Positions 1 to 10,369 of a stretch of 64,000 nt of DNA are shown here, piece by piece. This DNA is from Raffaelea ambrosiae (Eukaryota > Ascomycota > Sordariomycetes > Ophiostomatales > Ophiostomataceae), in the NCBI GenBank assembly GCA_002778195.1, contig PCDI01000003.1, positions 2,563,913 to 2,627,912 of the forward strand. Reading direction: 5' to 3'. The notes under the pieces are model-generated. The model searched no databases. It saw only the letters and a program-made list of their open reading frames with translations, and was not told the DNA's origin. The position numbers were made by a program, and so were the translations under genes. Numbering within the stretch: the first letter of the stretch is position 1; each line of letters starts with the position of its first letter.

Positions 1-1584
1 TTCAGGCGACTTTGTTTCGGCCAGAATTCGTGTTTTTCAGCCAAAAGAAAACTCCATTTACTCTCCGTTCTACAAGCCTCGTCTTGGCATGCCACTAGCA
101 GCAATGAAGTTAGCCCAGAGATGTGTGTATGTGTAACAGACCAGAGTCGTAAGAGTCGAAGCTAGTCTCCCATCTTCTTCGCTGAACACAACCCAGGCGA
201 TGGAGAAGCGCATTGTTCGATCGAAGGAGGGTGTCGGCTGTAGACTCGCATCAGCTGTGTCGGTGTGGACAGCTCAATTTATGAGCTCCTATGGTCCGGG
301 AATGGCAATGGGGATCCTATTTTGGCGAGACAGGGAAGCTGCATATGGGTGCATCTCGTCGTAGACTCATTGTCTAGAAAGATGGACCAGCGCCATAGAA
401 TGGATCCACACCGAACAGTCGACACCCTTCTGCTCGACCGGGGGGAGAGGAAATAGAGAACGGCCATTCCATCACGCGCCTCCGAATCACGGAACACCTT
501 CTCGTCGAAACTCGGATCTCACCCATGTCGGCTAGTGGGAGGCAATCCAGATCGCTAGATGAACTGCGGATCAGTCATCCACTCCTTTGGATCGCTCGGC
601 CCTTTCAAGGCCCGCATAGAGACTCAGGGCCTTAACATGTAGTTATGCCGTCCTTTTGGGGTAGGCTGCTTCAGCCCAGTAGGGACACCATCGTTTTCCT
701 TCCCGCTGCAAACACGTCGTCTGTCGGGCGCGTATTCAATGACAGTTTCCTTTTGTCATGGCGAGGACAGCAGATCACCTTCTTTGTCAGACGGTCTGGA
801 GATGCCACGGAGATGTCATGGAGGTGTCATTGCTCGGTATGAGAATTTACAACGGCCGTGACTAAAAAAAGGAGTCGCGTGGGAATCCATTACGTCATTT
901 TTTACACTTTTTGTGCCTCTGCAATGGCTGTCAGGCGCCCCCAGGCCAGCTTCCATTGCGTTTTCTAGAACAATACCCGACGATACCCTTGCGCATAAGA
1001 GTGAAAAGTCTTGCGCGGCTCCTGTTTTTCTTTGTCCTGCTAGCTCGACCGGGTCTAGACTAGGCGGAGCTTGCCGTAGTGGTCGCACAGGAGGCTCTTG
1101 TTTGGCCGCTAGGCCAAGACCGAGATCCAGGAACGCCACTGTGAAAAAAAAAACATGACGGCTAGATCCAAGCCAGTGACTAACAAAAACCCAAAGAGGA
1201 AAAACAATGGTAAGAGAGCACAGGAAAAAGATGAAAATGGGACCGAAAACAAGGGCAAAATTAGACATGAGCCAACACAAGAGTAAGAACACCTAGAAAA
1301 ACCCTGGAAAACTGCGCATGCGAATTTTGTTGGCCCACTCTTTGCGTGCGGCGAATTTGCCTCATGGCTACGATTAAATAGTCCACGATGGACCTCTTTT
1401 TACGTATTGAAAACCAGAGAAAGCTGTCGACCGTCTGTCTGTTTCCTGTTGTCTGGGTGTGCCGTTCTGGTCGGGTACAGTGTGAGAAAGAGGAAAATAT
1501 TGACCACACAAATCACAAAAAGAGAAAAAGAGAAAAACAGGGAAAAAGGGGAGTCAAAATAAAGAAAAAAAAAAAGAAAAAAGA

Positions 1585-1615
<31 letters not shown>

Positions 1616-1650
1616 GAACCGGCATCCCACACCAGGCAAACAGAGAAAAA
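1..1650. other. Gene-poor 5' margin of the window
   Basis: I see no convincing gene here. The open frames are short, overlap on both strands and match no family I know. The last 150 bases are a purine-rich tract that leads directly into the amino-acid permease and probably form its promoter and 5' leader. Confidence 0.5.
1501..1620 (+). repeat. Purine-rich A/G low-complexity tract
   Basis: Almost uninterrupted A with scattered G on the plus strand, including several runs of nine or more A. It ends about 30 bases before the ATG of the permease. Its complement is a polypyrimidine tract. Such tracts are common in fungal promoters and 5' leaders; a specific role cannot be read from the sequence. 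Confidence 0.8.
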
Positions 1651-3279
1651 ATGACTGCGCCGATGCAAGATACGGCCGAGAAGCAGACGTTCCGGTTTGC
1701 CAAGAAGGCCAAGGCCGTCGCCGCCGCCGACGACGTCGTCCTGGGCCACGGCCACATGCACCACGCCAGCGACGACGACGGCAGCGGCGACGCGGACGAC
1801 GACCACAACGAAGCGGCCACGGACGTGGAGGCGGGCGACCTCTCGCGCGCGCTGCACAGCAGCCACCTGCAGTTCATCGCCATCGGCGCCACGGTCGGCA
1901 CGGGCCTGTTCCTGGGCCTGGGCGGCGCGCTGGCCAACGCGGGCCCGGCGTCGCTGCTCATCGCCTTTGTCTTTGTGGCCACGGTGCTGTACGCGGTGAT
2001 GACCAGCCTGGGCGAGATGGCGGCCTACATGCCCGTGGCCGGCAGCTTCACCATCTACGCGGGCCGCTTCCTGGACCCGTCGTGCGGCTTCGCGCTCGGC
2101 TGGCTGTACTGGTTCAACTGGGCGGTCACGTACGCGCTGGAGCTGACGGCCGCGGGCCTCATCCTGCAGTACTGGGTGCGCGACGTCAGCATCGGCGTGT
2201 GGATCGCCGTCTTCTGGGCCGTCTTCACCGCCGTCAACTTTCTGCCCATCCGCTGGTACGGCGAGCTGGAGATGTGGCTGTCGAGCATCAAGGTGGTGAC
2301 GATTGTGGGCTTTGTCGTCTTTGCGCTGTGCATCAACGCCGGCGCCGGCGACGAGGGCTACCTCGGCTTCACGTACTGGCGCACGCCGGGCGCCTTTGCC
2401 GCGCACCTCGTGGACGGCGCGGCGGGCCGCTTTGTCGGCTTCTGGGCCGTGCTCATCACCGCCGGCTTCTGCTACCAGGGCGCCGAGCTCGTCGGCGTCG
2501 GCGCCGGCGAGACGGCCAACCCGGCCCAGACCATCCCCACGGCCATCCGCTGGACCTTTTGGGGCATCGCCAGCCTCTTTGTCGCCCTCGTCTTCTTTGT
2601 CGGCATCGACGTCCCCTACACCGACCCCGGCCTGCGCAGCGACGACACCAACGCCTCCGCCTCGCCGCTCGTCATCATCGTCCAGCGCGCCGGCGTGCGC
2701 ATCCTGCCCGACATCCTCAACGCCGTGCTGCTCACCGCCGTGCTGTCCGCCGCCAACTCGAATGTCTACTCCAGCAGCCGCATCCTGCTCGGCCTCGCCC
2801 GCGAGGGCCAGGCCCCGGCCTTCTTTGCCCGCGCCAACCGCTTCGGCACCCCGCACTGGGCCGTGGCCGTGTCGTCGCTGTGGGGCCTGCTGGCCTTTCT
2901 GCAGCTGTCGTCCAGCGGCGCCCAGGTGTTCGACTGGCTGCTCAACATCACGTCCATCGCCGGCTTCCTGACCTGGTCGCTCATCAACGCCTGCCACATC
3001 CGCTTCCAGCGCGCCCTGCCGGTGCAGGGGCGCAGCCGCGCCGACCTGCCGTACCGCGCGCCGCTGCAGCCGTGGCTGTCGTGGTACGGGCTCTTCTTCA
3101 ACCTGCTCATCATCCTGACCAACGGCTTCACCGTCTTCATCGACTGGGCCACGGCCGACTTTTTCGCCGCCTACGTCAGCGTCATCATCTTTGTGGTGCT
3201 GTACATTGGCCACAAGCTGTGGGACCGCTCGCCGATGGTCCCGCTGGCCAAGATGAACCTGACGGGCGACCGGCCGTAG
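1651..3279 (+). CDS. Amino-acid permease (AAT/APC family)
   Basis: Single-exon gene of 542 residues, a plasma-membrane proton-coupled amino-acid importer by family. A hydrophilic N-terminus of about 65 residues, with a His/Asp-rich patch, is followed by about 12 hydrophobic segments. The first transmembrane helix holds the family glycine motif IGATVGTGLFLG (about residues 75-87), and the GEMAAYMPVAGSF segment typical of fungal amino-acid permeases follows. Length is normal for the family. The start is the first ATG after the purine-rich leader. The long frame on the opposite strand is a codon-bias shadow. The neighbouring gene is a convergent MFS permease. Substrate range cannot be told from sequence. 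Confidence 0.9.
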   Translation: MTAPMQDTAEKQTFRFAKKAKAVAAADDVVLGHGHMHHASDDDGSGDADDDHNEAATDVEAGDLSRALHSSHLQFIAIGATVGTGLFLGLGGALANAGPASLLIAFVFVATVLYAVMTSLGEMAAYMPVAGSFTIYAGRFLDPSCGFALGWLYWFNWAVTYALELTAAGLILQYWVRDVSIGVWIAVFWAVFTAVNFLPIRWYGELEMWLSSIKVVTIVGFVVFALCINAGAGDEGYLGFTYWRTPGAFAAHLVDGAAGRFVGFWAVLITAGFCYQGAELVGVGAGETANPAQTIPTAIRWTFWGIASLFVALVFFVGIDVPYTDPGLRSDDTNASASPLVIIVQRAGVRILPDILNAVLLTAVLSAANSNVYSSSRILLGLAREGQAPAFFARANRFGTPHWAVAVSSLWGLLAFLQLSSSGAQVFDWLLNITSIAGFLTWSLINACHIRFQRALPVQGRSRADLPYRAPLQPWLSWYGLFFNLLIILTNGFTVFIDWATADFFAAYVSVIIFVVLYIGHKLWDRSPMVPLAKMNLTGDRP

Positions 3280-3552
3280 GGTTTTTTCTTTTGTTTTCTT
3301 TTTCTTTTGTTTTCTTTTTCTTTTGTTTTCTTGACGGGCGTGTGCGGGATGTTGGTCAGCCTGGTGTTTGCTGGTGCCATGTGTACGTATCTCTGTACGA
3401 TATCCGTGTACGATAGATCGGGGGGTGTTTGCATATTGATGCCCATTTTCTGTTCGTTCTTTTGGGGGGGATTATATTCCATAGATTATACCACTCTCAT
3501 ACACGTGTCTCGATGCTCGCTGCGTACCCCCCCCCCCCCTGCTGGCTCACAT

Positions 3553-5209
3553 TCACAGATAAAACAAAAAGTGCGGGTTGCGGTCGCCCAGCTCCGGCGC
3601 GTCTACGGCCCCCTGCGCAATCAGCGCGCGCTTCTTCTGGTTCTCCCGATGCAGGAAGAACGCATTGATGACTGTCATCGCCATGCTCATGACCGTCATG
3701 CCCATGGCAAAGTGGATGCCCTCGACATACCGCGGCGCCGTCGGCGCCCGGAAGATGAAGCCAATGGCCGCGCCGGCGCTGTTGCCCACCAGCTGCACCA
3801 TGCCCGTCGCAAACGCGCGCTTGAAGTAGCCCGCGTGGTTGCTCGCCGCCCACACCAGGTTGAGCGACGTCGTGCCGTACAGGCCCAGCGCCACCAAGAA
3901 CACGGCCACGTAGCGCGCGCCCACGCCCGCGCCGGGCACCGCCAGGATCACGTAGCCGACCAGGCACGACGCCAGCACGCCCAGCAGAAAGGGCGACCGC
4001 AGCGTGTACTTGTCCGACAGGTAGCCGATCACCAGGTACGACGCGGCCGCGACGGCGTAGACGGGCACCGTCAGCAGCTGCGCGTCGACGGTCGTCGTGA
4101 AGCCCAGGCCGGCAATGATCGTGGGCATAAACGTCGTCAGCCCGTACAGCGTGGTGTCGATGCCAAAGTGCGACGCCGCCTGCAGCCACAGCTTCCAGTC
4201 GCGCGCGCCGCGCGCAATCTCGGACCAGCGGAACGGCTCGCCCGGGTCGTAGGCGCGGCGGTTGCGGTCCAGGCGGCGCGCCATCCGCGCCTTCTCGGCG
4301 GGCCGGAGCCAGCGGGCCTCGCTGACGGTGTTGGGCAGCCAGACAAAGGTCACGGGGACCAGCAGGGCGCTCAGCACGCCCTCGACCAGATACATGAACT
4401 GCCAGCCGTGGAGGCGGTCCGTCTCGATCTGGGTGAGGCCAAAGGCGAGGAGGCCGCCAAAGGCGCCCGAGAGCGCGGAAAAAGTAAAGATGTACGTCTG
4501 GCGGACGGCGTACTCGTTGCGGTTGTACTGGCGGGATGAGAAAAGAAGCGAGAAGGAGAGAATGCACGCGAGCGGCGCCAGGCGGGACGACCTACCGTCA
4601 TGGTAATGTACATGAGGCTGCCCGGGATGACGGCCGCCTCGGCGGTGCCCAGCAGGACGCGGACGGCGAGGAGCTGCTGGAAGTCGCGGACAAAGGCGGT
4701 GCCGATCGTGAGGACGGACCAGGCCACACAGGTCCCCGTCAAGAGGTACTTGGGCGTGAGGATCTTGAGCAGGATGCTCCAGACGGGCTCGAACACGACA
4801 TAGGTGGCGTAGACGACCGAGACGGCGGCGCCGTACTGGTTGTGGACGAGGCCCAGGTCGGCGCTGAAGCCGGTGAGCGCCGCATTGCCGATGTTGGCGC
4901 GGTCTGGGGGGGTCAGCAAGACGAGGACAGGAGGAAAGCAGTCGATGAGGCAGGTTGCAAGGTAAACCAAGGTAAACCAAGGTAAACCAAGGTAAACCAA
5001 GAAAAAAACTTCATACCCAGAAATGACATGAGGTAGAGCAGGCCAAACAGCGTGATCAGATTGAGATCAATCTTGCGAAGCAGCCTCTTCTCGCTCTTCT
5101 CGTCGATGATCTCGTCGGCTGAGCCCACGCCCGAGTCGTGTCCGGAGACGACGGCATCTGCTGGCGCCGTCTTGCTCATGGCCTTCTCCTCATCGGCAGT
5201 CGAAGCCAT
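3553..5209 (-). CDS. MFS transporter, Dal5/allantoate-permease-like (anion:cation symporter)
   Basis: Three exons (5017-5209, 4596-4903, 3553-4527) give 491 residues with 12 predicted membrane segments. The introns (4904-5016 and 4528-4595) have GTATGA..CAG and GTAGGT..CAG ends and keep frame. The N-terminal cytosolic stretch ends in EKRLLRKIDLNLI, followed by the DRANIGNA motif of transmembrane segment 1; both are hallmarks of the Dal5/Tna1/pantothenate branch of fungal MFS proteins, which import allantoate, nicotinate, biotin precursors and similar organic anions. Intron 1 contains a four-copy 10-bp repeat. Convergent with the amino-acid permease and divergent from the 2OG oxygenase. Exact substrate unknown. 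Confidence 0.88.
4961..5000 (+). repeat. Four-copy 10-bp tandem repeat inside an intron
   Basis: Four perfect copies of GGTAAACCAA lie inside intron 1 of the Dal5-like permease. On the coding strand each unit reads TTGGTTTACC. Each plus-strand copy contains a GGTAAA motif, but the gene is on the other strand, so these are not competing donors. A length-variable minisatellite is the simplest view. Confidence 0.9.
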
Positions 5210-5687
5210 TATGAGAGTGGTTGTGGTGAGCCGACGGTTTCGTTACCGGCCCAGGACGGCGCGGATCATGCCTCGGATCAGTGAAGTGCGGCCTGCTTCT
5301 TTAAACGCCCTGTCAACATCCTTGCTGACCAGAGGAATCGGCTCGAAATTGATAAGGCCACAGCCATGGAGCGCAATTCCGTTCTCCCAAGCCCATCCAT
5401 GCAACATGGCACATGGTCCTTATCATCTCGCCCCCCCCCTCCTCAGCACTCGGAACTAAACTGCCTGGGCGGACGGAAGATAACAAAAGAACCGTTTTGC
5501 TCGGGCGTCTCCTCGTTCGGATGTCTCCTAGATAAGATGCATCGGGAAAGACAACCCGGCGGCCGATTGGGGTTGGATCTGAGAAATGACGGCGATGCTG
5601 CTTCTTCCTTCTTATTTTCTACCTCTGCCACCGAGCTATAAAGACACGGCCACCACAAATGCACAGGCGACAACAGGCCCAACACGA

Positions 5688-7028
5688 ATGAACGACCAAG
5701 AGCCGCCATTGACAACCTCGCCCAAAACGTCCCCGAGCATCCCCGCCATGGCCGCACCGTATGTGTCTCCGCCCACCGCGGGCCTGCCGGCTGTCCCGGC
5801 CTGGGTCCCGCCGCCGCCGACCGAGATGGACCTCGACTGGGCCAGCCTGCACACCATCGACCTCTCCCTGCTCGACTCGCCCGATCCCCAGGTGGTGGCC
5901 GACCTCGTGGCGCGCACCAAGACGGCCATCAAGGAAGACGGGTTCCTGTACCTGACCAACTACGGCATCTCGCTGGAGCAGCTGCACCGCCAGTTCTCGC
6001 TGGCCCAGTACCTGCACCGCAACATCTCGGACGCCGACAAGGCGCGCCTGCTGTGGGACCCCGCCACCGGTCTGTTTGCCGGGTTCAAGCGGCGCCTGGG
6101 CTGGAAGCGCGAGGCCCAGGAGTTTGACGGCATCGAGCAGTTCAACTTTTATGCGGGCGAGTTTGCGGACCCGGCGAACAAGGTGCCGGACTGCATCCAG
6201 CCGTTTTGGGAGGAGATTACGAGTTTTTGCCATGTGCGGTGAAGGCCATTTCGTGGCTGCGTCTTGCGTTCTTGTTCCGTCCTCGTCCACGTCCAGGATC
6301 CACTAACCCCCCCCCCCCAGTACTTGACCAACTCGGTCAACCGCCGCCTCCTGGTCCTCCTCTCCCGCGTGCTGGAACTGCCCGACGACTTTCTCTGGGA
6401 CCACGTCCAGGCCCACGAGGGCCCCGTCGGCGACGGCTACTTCCGCCACGCGCTCTTCTACCCGCTGCCCGCCGCCGAGCGCGCGCGCCGCCAGGCGGTC
6501 CGCATGTACGGCCACACCGACTACGGCACCACCACGTTTCTGTTTTCCGTGCCCATCACCGCCCTGCAGATATGGTCCGCCCGCCGCCACAAGTGGCAGC
6601 ACGTCCGCTACAGCCCGGGCGCGCTCGTCATCAACATCGGCGACGCCCTGGAGATCATCTCGGGCGGCCACTTCCAGGCCACGCGCCACAAGGTCGCCGA
6701 CACGCCGGCCGACCAGCAGCACGAGGAGCGGCTGTCCATTGTGCAGTTCAACGCGTCGCTGGGCGGGATCCGGCTGGCGCCGATCGAGGCGTCGCCGCTG
6801 ATCCAGCGCGAGGGCGTGGTGACGGAGCCGGGCAGCGTGTTCCAGGCGTACCAGGCGCTGCTGGACGCGGGCCAGCCGGTGCCGACGAACAAGGAATGGC
6901 GGGAGATCCAGGTGAGCACGCGGCCGCAGACGGCGCCGGACAAGGACGGCAAGTACATTACCGAGATCGACGGGGTGCAGTATGCGACGGACCATTTCTA
7001 CGGGGTGGTCAAGATGATTCCGGTATAG
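5688..7028 (+). CDS. Isopenicillin-N-synthase-like Fe(II)/2-oxoglutarate oxygenase
   Basis: Two exons (5688-6233 and 6321-7028) separated by an 87-bp phase-0 intron whose 3' end is a long C run before CAG. The product has 417 residues. The N-terminal DIOX_N-type segment (IDLSLLDSPD.., KEDGFLYLTNYGI) precedes the double-stranded beta-helix core. The iron triad is visible as H247-x-D249 (GHTDYGT) and H305 (TRHKV), with the 2OG-binding R-x-S at R319. Members hydroxylate or desaturate small molecules in the cytosol; the substrate is unknown. A TATAAA box at about 5636 favours the ATG at 5688; 5586 lies upstream of it, and 5748 is a possible alternative start. Confidence 0.88.
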
Positions 7029-7544
7029 GCAGGGGGTACGACTCCTCCAAATGGACAAGGCAGCACGATGACTGTGTCCCCAGCTCAGCCAGTTGTGTAG
7101 GGTGTTTTTGTAGGAGGAACGCGCCGACAATGACAAAGCGCACGGGGCGGTCAGCCGGTGACGCCATTGTGCTGGTCGGGGTTGGGACGATCAGAATGGC
7201 GGATCGACAGGCATGGTTTGCAAGAGGATCTCTTTGTTGCGTTTTCTACTCCCTACCTAGATCGTGAAAAAGAACGAAGATACTACGTTTCGAACGGGAA
7301 CAAACATCACAATGCCCCGATGCCGGACAGGAATAAGACAGAGGCCATAGGATTGTACCTTGCTGTCCAATATGATCGACTGGTTGTGACAAAGTCTGAA
7401 TCGCGTGGGCAGTTGTAAGCGAGATAAGAACCTGCGCTACTGTGGATCAACGGCATTCAACCGGCGGGCCTCCACCGGCATGGGGCCCCGTAGTGGAGCA
7501 ACTAGCTAGCTTTTTTTCTTGTCCGACTCTCTCAGAGACCGCCC
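7029..7544. other. Intergenic, no gene seen
   Basis: This lies between the converging 3' ends of the 2OG oxygenase and the D-amino-acid-oxidase relic. Only short chance frames are present. Confidence 0.6.
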
Positions 7545-8412
7545 TCACAACTTGGCGTCCAGCACGCTGGCCGGCGCGACCTGCTCGTACTGGGACGCCA
7601 CCACCAGGTCCACCACGGTCCTGGCCAGCCCCCAGCTGTAGATGTAGCCGCCGCCCTCGGGCCCGTAGGCGTGCACGACCGTCTGCCCGCCGAGCACTTC
7701 CTTTTCGATGCGCGCGCCGCCGCGCCGCTGCGGCCGGATGCCGACAATGTCGCGGATGACATCAAAGTCCGCGGGGTCGGCCGACGGGAAGGCCTGCGGG
7801 AGGCTCTCGTGGATGCGACGGAAGATCTGTCCGCGTTAGGGTGTCCGAGTCCGTGGCATATTTCCTCGGGAGGGGCCGGCTTACATCCTTGCGCAGCGCC
7901 GTGTCCACGGCCTTGTCGGCGCTGCCAAACTGCTTGATGCCGCCCAGGATGGCGGTGCCGTCCAGCCGCGGCAGGCAGTACGTGTAGTCGGTGCCGCGGC
8001 GGATCCAGATCTTGTCGAAGACGCTGCGCACCAGCACCGTCTTCCCGCGCACCTCCTCCATGCGCGCGTCGCGCACGTCGGCCAGGTAGCGCGCGCCCAC
8101 GCCCGTGGCGTTGACGAGCACGTCGTGGCCCCGGCCGGAGACGTCCTGCGGCGAGTTCTGCTCCGCGGCGGCCGCTGGGCGGCGTCTCGCGTGGGTGGCC
8201 CATCTGCAGGGGGCCCGCCAGATCCTGGACATGCACAGCGTTGTCGGTGGCGGCGGTGGCGCCCATTCCGCGGACGACTGTTCCGACCATTCCATCTCGT
8301 CGTCTGCGGCGGATGTGGTGGAGCCGATCCGGGCTGTGGTGGAGGATGTGTGGAAGCTGCGCGATCTGTCCGAGGACCGTGTTGCCGTCCCCGAGGAGGC
8401 CGGAGCCGGCAC
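7545..8412 (-). pseudogene. 5'-truncated D-amino-acid oxidase (FAD-dependent)
   Basis: The C-terminal half of a D-amino-acid/D-aspartate oxidase is clear: DVLVNATGVGARYLADV (FAD-domain edge), RRGTDYTYCLPR, VGIRPQRRGG and VVHAYGPEGGGYIYSWG, all family landmarks of the substrate and FAD sites. A 58-bp intron (7827-7884, GTAAG..CTAAC..ACAG) keeps frame, so splicing is conserved. Upstream, instead of the N-terminal GxGxxG dinucleotide fold, the frame back to the ATG at 8412 holds about 100 residues of low-complexity Ser/Arg/Ala sequence. The best model is only 269 residues against about 340-360 for the family. Without the Rossmann fold it should not bind FAD, so I call it a relic. An assembly error is the alternative. 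Confidence 0.65.
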
Positions 8413-9281
8413 CGAAAGTCACATAGGGATGGCGGCAACGACAACAAGAATGTACGGGGGCCGGTTTGCATGGGAGGTGGTGTTGGAGCGGCGAGGCTGG
8501 GACCTCAACTGGTCGTGATGTAGAGTATACCAACGATACAAAAGTGTGAAAGTAGGCTTTTATTTGTTTTGTAGAGCTGTGCTAATCACTAATATAAAAT
8601 GCACAAAAAACCAAGAATCTCTTCCAATACTCCCTACTTCACCCTGGCGGCTGTTGCGTCAAAGGCCTCCTGCGTGTGCATCTCTGCTCAGCCTTCCCGT
8701 TGCTTCGATTCGAGGGTCCAATGATCCTCCAACAAGAGTACCGGCGCAACTTTGTGCCGGAGGTGGTTCTAGTAGAAGATTCCCGTCTACATATTGCTGC
8801 TCCGGACGCTCCGTATGTGGCAGCAGCTGGTCCCAGCTACTTTTACTTTGCGGACACTCGATTCGATTCGGAGTCCGCTGCACACGCGAAGCGACAAATG
8901 GAAGCACACTCTGTTTCCACTGATGACTATGAGTATACGCAGATTCATCCTTGGTCCTGCTTTTGTGGGCGGCCTTCGTCAGCGAGTCGTGTTTGTAGGA
9001 GTTCCATGTGCGAATGTTTTCCGTCATGTGGTCACGGCCGCAGCTGCGAGAACGGCGACATCCAGCGGCTGGTGAGGTGGAGAAAGCGGGGACGGCAGGA
9101 GGCCGGAAAACTGTATTTTCTGGGGAACCGTTGTATTTTCTGGGGAACAGGAATTCTGGGCGGTCCGGCATATGTAGCTTAAAACGACCGCGGCCGTGGA
9201 CGAGTTCTCGACCTCGCAAAGACCGCAACGGTGACTGACCAGCTCATACGAAGACGCCTTCTCTCGCCAAAATCTGCCAAT
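8413..9281. other. Intergenic with short direct repeat; no recognised gene
   Basis: Overlapping frames of 170-190 codons exist on both strands but match no family and lack splice logic. A 15-base unit, TGTATTTTCTGGGGA, occurs twice in tandem around 9113-9146. The right end should hold the promoter of the TauD-type gene; the left end may hold the lost 5' half of the oxidase. Confidence 0.4.
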
Positions 9282-10369
9282 ATGACTGTTGGAAGCAAGC
9301 AAACGACATTTACGCGGTTCTCTGTGAAGCCTCTGCACCCATCGTTTGGTGCCGAGATCTCGGGCCTAGACTTTCGTCACGCCTTTCCCAGCGACGAGGC
9401 AGTGGACGAACTTGTTCAGGCTGTGGTCCAGGTATGCCTTCCCCGAACGCAGGGAAAGTCGGCGTTCGACTAACACGGAGACTAGTATGGCTTTGTTGTT
9501 CTTCGTGACACGGGTCTTACCGACGAGAACCACATTGCTCTGTCTCGTAAATTCGGAGAGCTGGACGATGTGATTCCCTACATTACTGCGGGACGCAAGA
9601 ACCGGCTCAGATATCCCGAGCTGTTCGATGTGAGCAACATCGACATGGATGGCCAGGTCCTCGATCCGACCAACCCGCGAGCGGCGGCGAACAAGGTAAA
9701 TTGCAATCCTTGAGGAAGATGTGTCACTTGGAGATAATCGCAGACTAACGACTACAACAACAGGGAAACAGCCTCTTCCACGTCGACTCCAGCTTCAACC
9801 CACGCCGCGCCTCGTACTCGCTGCTTCTGGCCCACGAGCTCCCGCCCAGCACCATGGGCGGGAATACCGCCTTTGCCGACACGCGGACGGCATTCGACGA
9901 GCTGCCCAGCGACCTCAAGCAGCAGCTGCTCGCCCACGACTACATTGCCTGCCACTCCATGTACCACTCGCGCAAAATGGCCGCGCCGCAGGCGTTCGCC
10001 TACCTCGAGCCGCTGGACTACCCCATGGGCCGGCATCGGCTGGTGCAGCGCCACGAGACCTCGGGCCGCATGAACCTGTACATGGCCGCACACATCCATC
10101 ACATGGAGGGGTTGGACGCGGACACATCGCAGGCGCTGCTGGGCCGGCTGTTCCGGCATGCCACCCAGGACCAGTACGTGGCAGAAGTCACGTGGAACGC
10201 GCCCGGCGACCTGGTCATCTGGGACAACACCTGCACCATGCACCGCGCTGTGGGCGGGTCCTTTGCGGGCCAGTACAGGCGCGACATGCGGCGGACGACG
10301 GTGCACGACGCCAGTGCCCAGGCGTGGGGACTGAATGAGCACACAGACGTCAGACAGGGGCTTCCTTGA
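9282..10369 (+). CDS. TauD/TfdA-family 2-oxoglutarate dioxygenase
   Basis: Three exons (9282-9431, 9486-9695, 9764-10369) give 321 residues. Both introns (54 and 68 bp) have GTA..CTAAC..AG signals. The N-terminal PLHPSFGAEISGLDF is the classic opening of TfdA/TauD proteins. Iron ligands are H126-x-D128 (FHVDSSF) and H280 (TMHRAV), with the 2OG-binding arginine in DMRRTT (about R297). The GGNTAFADTR segment resembles 2,4-D and taurine dioxygenases and the fungal xanthine dioxygenase group. Cytosolic; substrate unknown. The nearby nucleobase-type permease makes a purine or related nitrogen compound one testable guess. Confidence 0.88.

Noticed and set aside
1513..3213. 566-codon open frame antisense to the amino-acid permease
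   Set aside because: Low-complexity Asp/Glu/Arg/Gly translation that mirrors GC-rich codons of the permease on the other strand; no family features.
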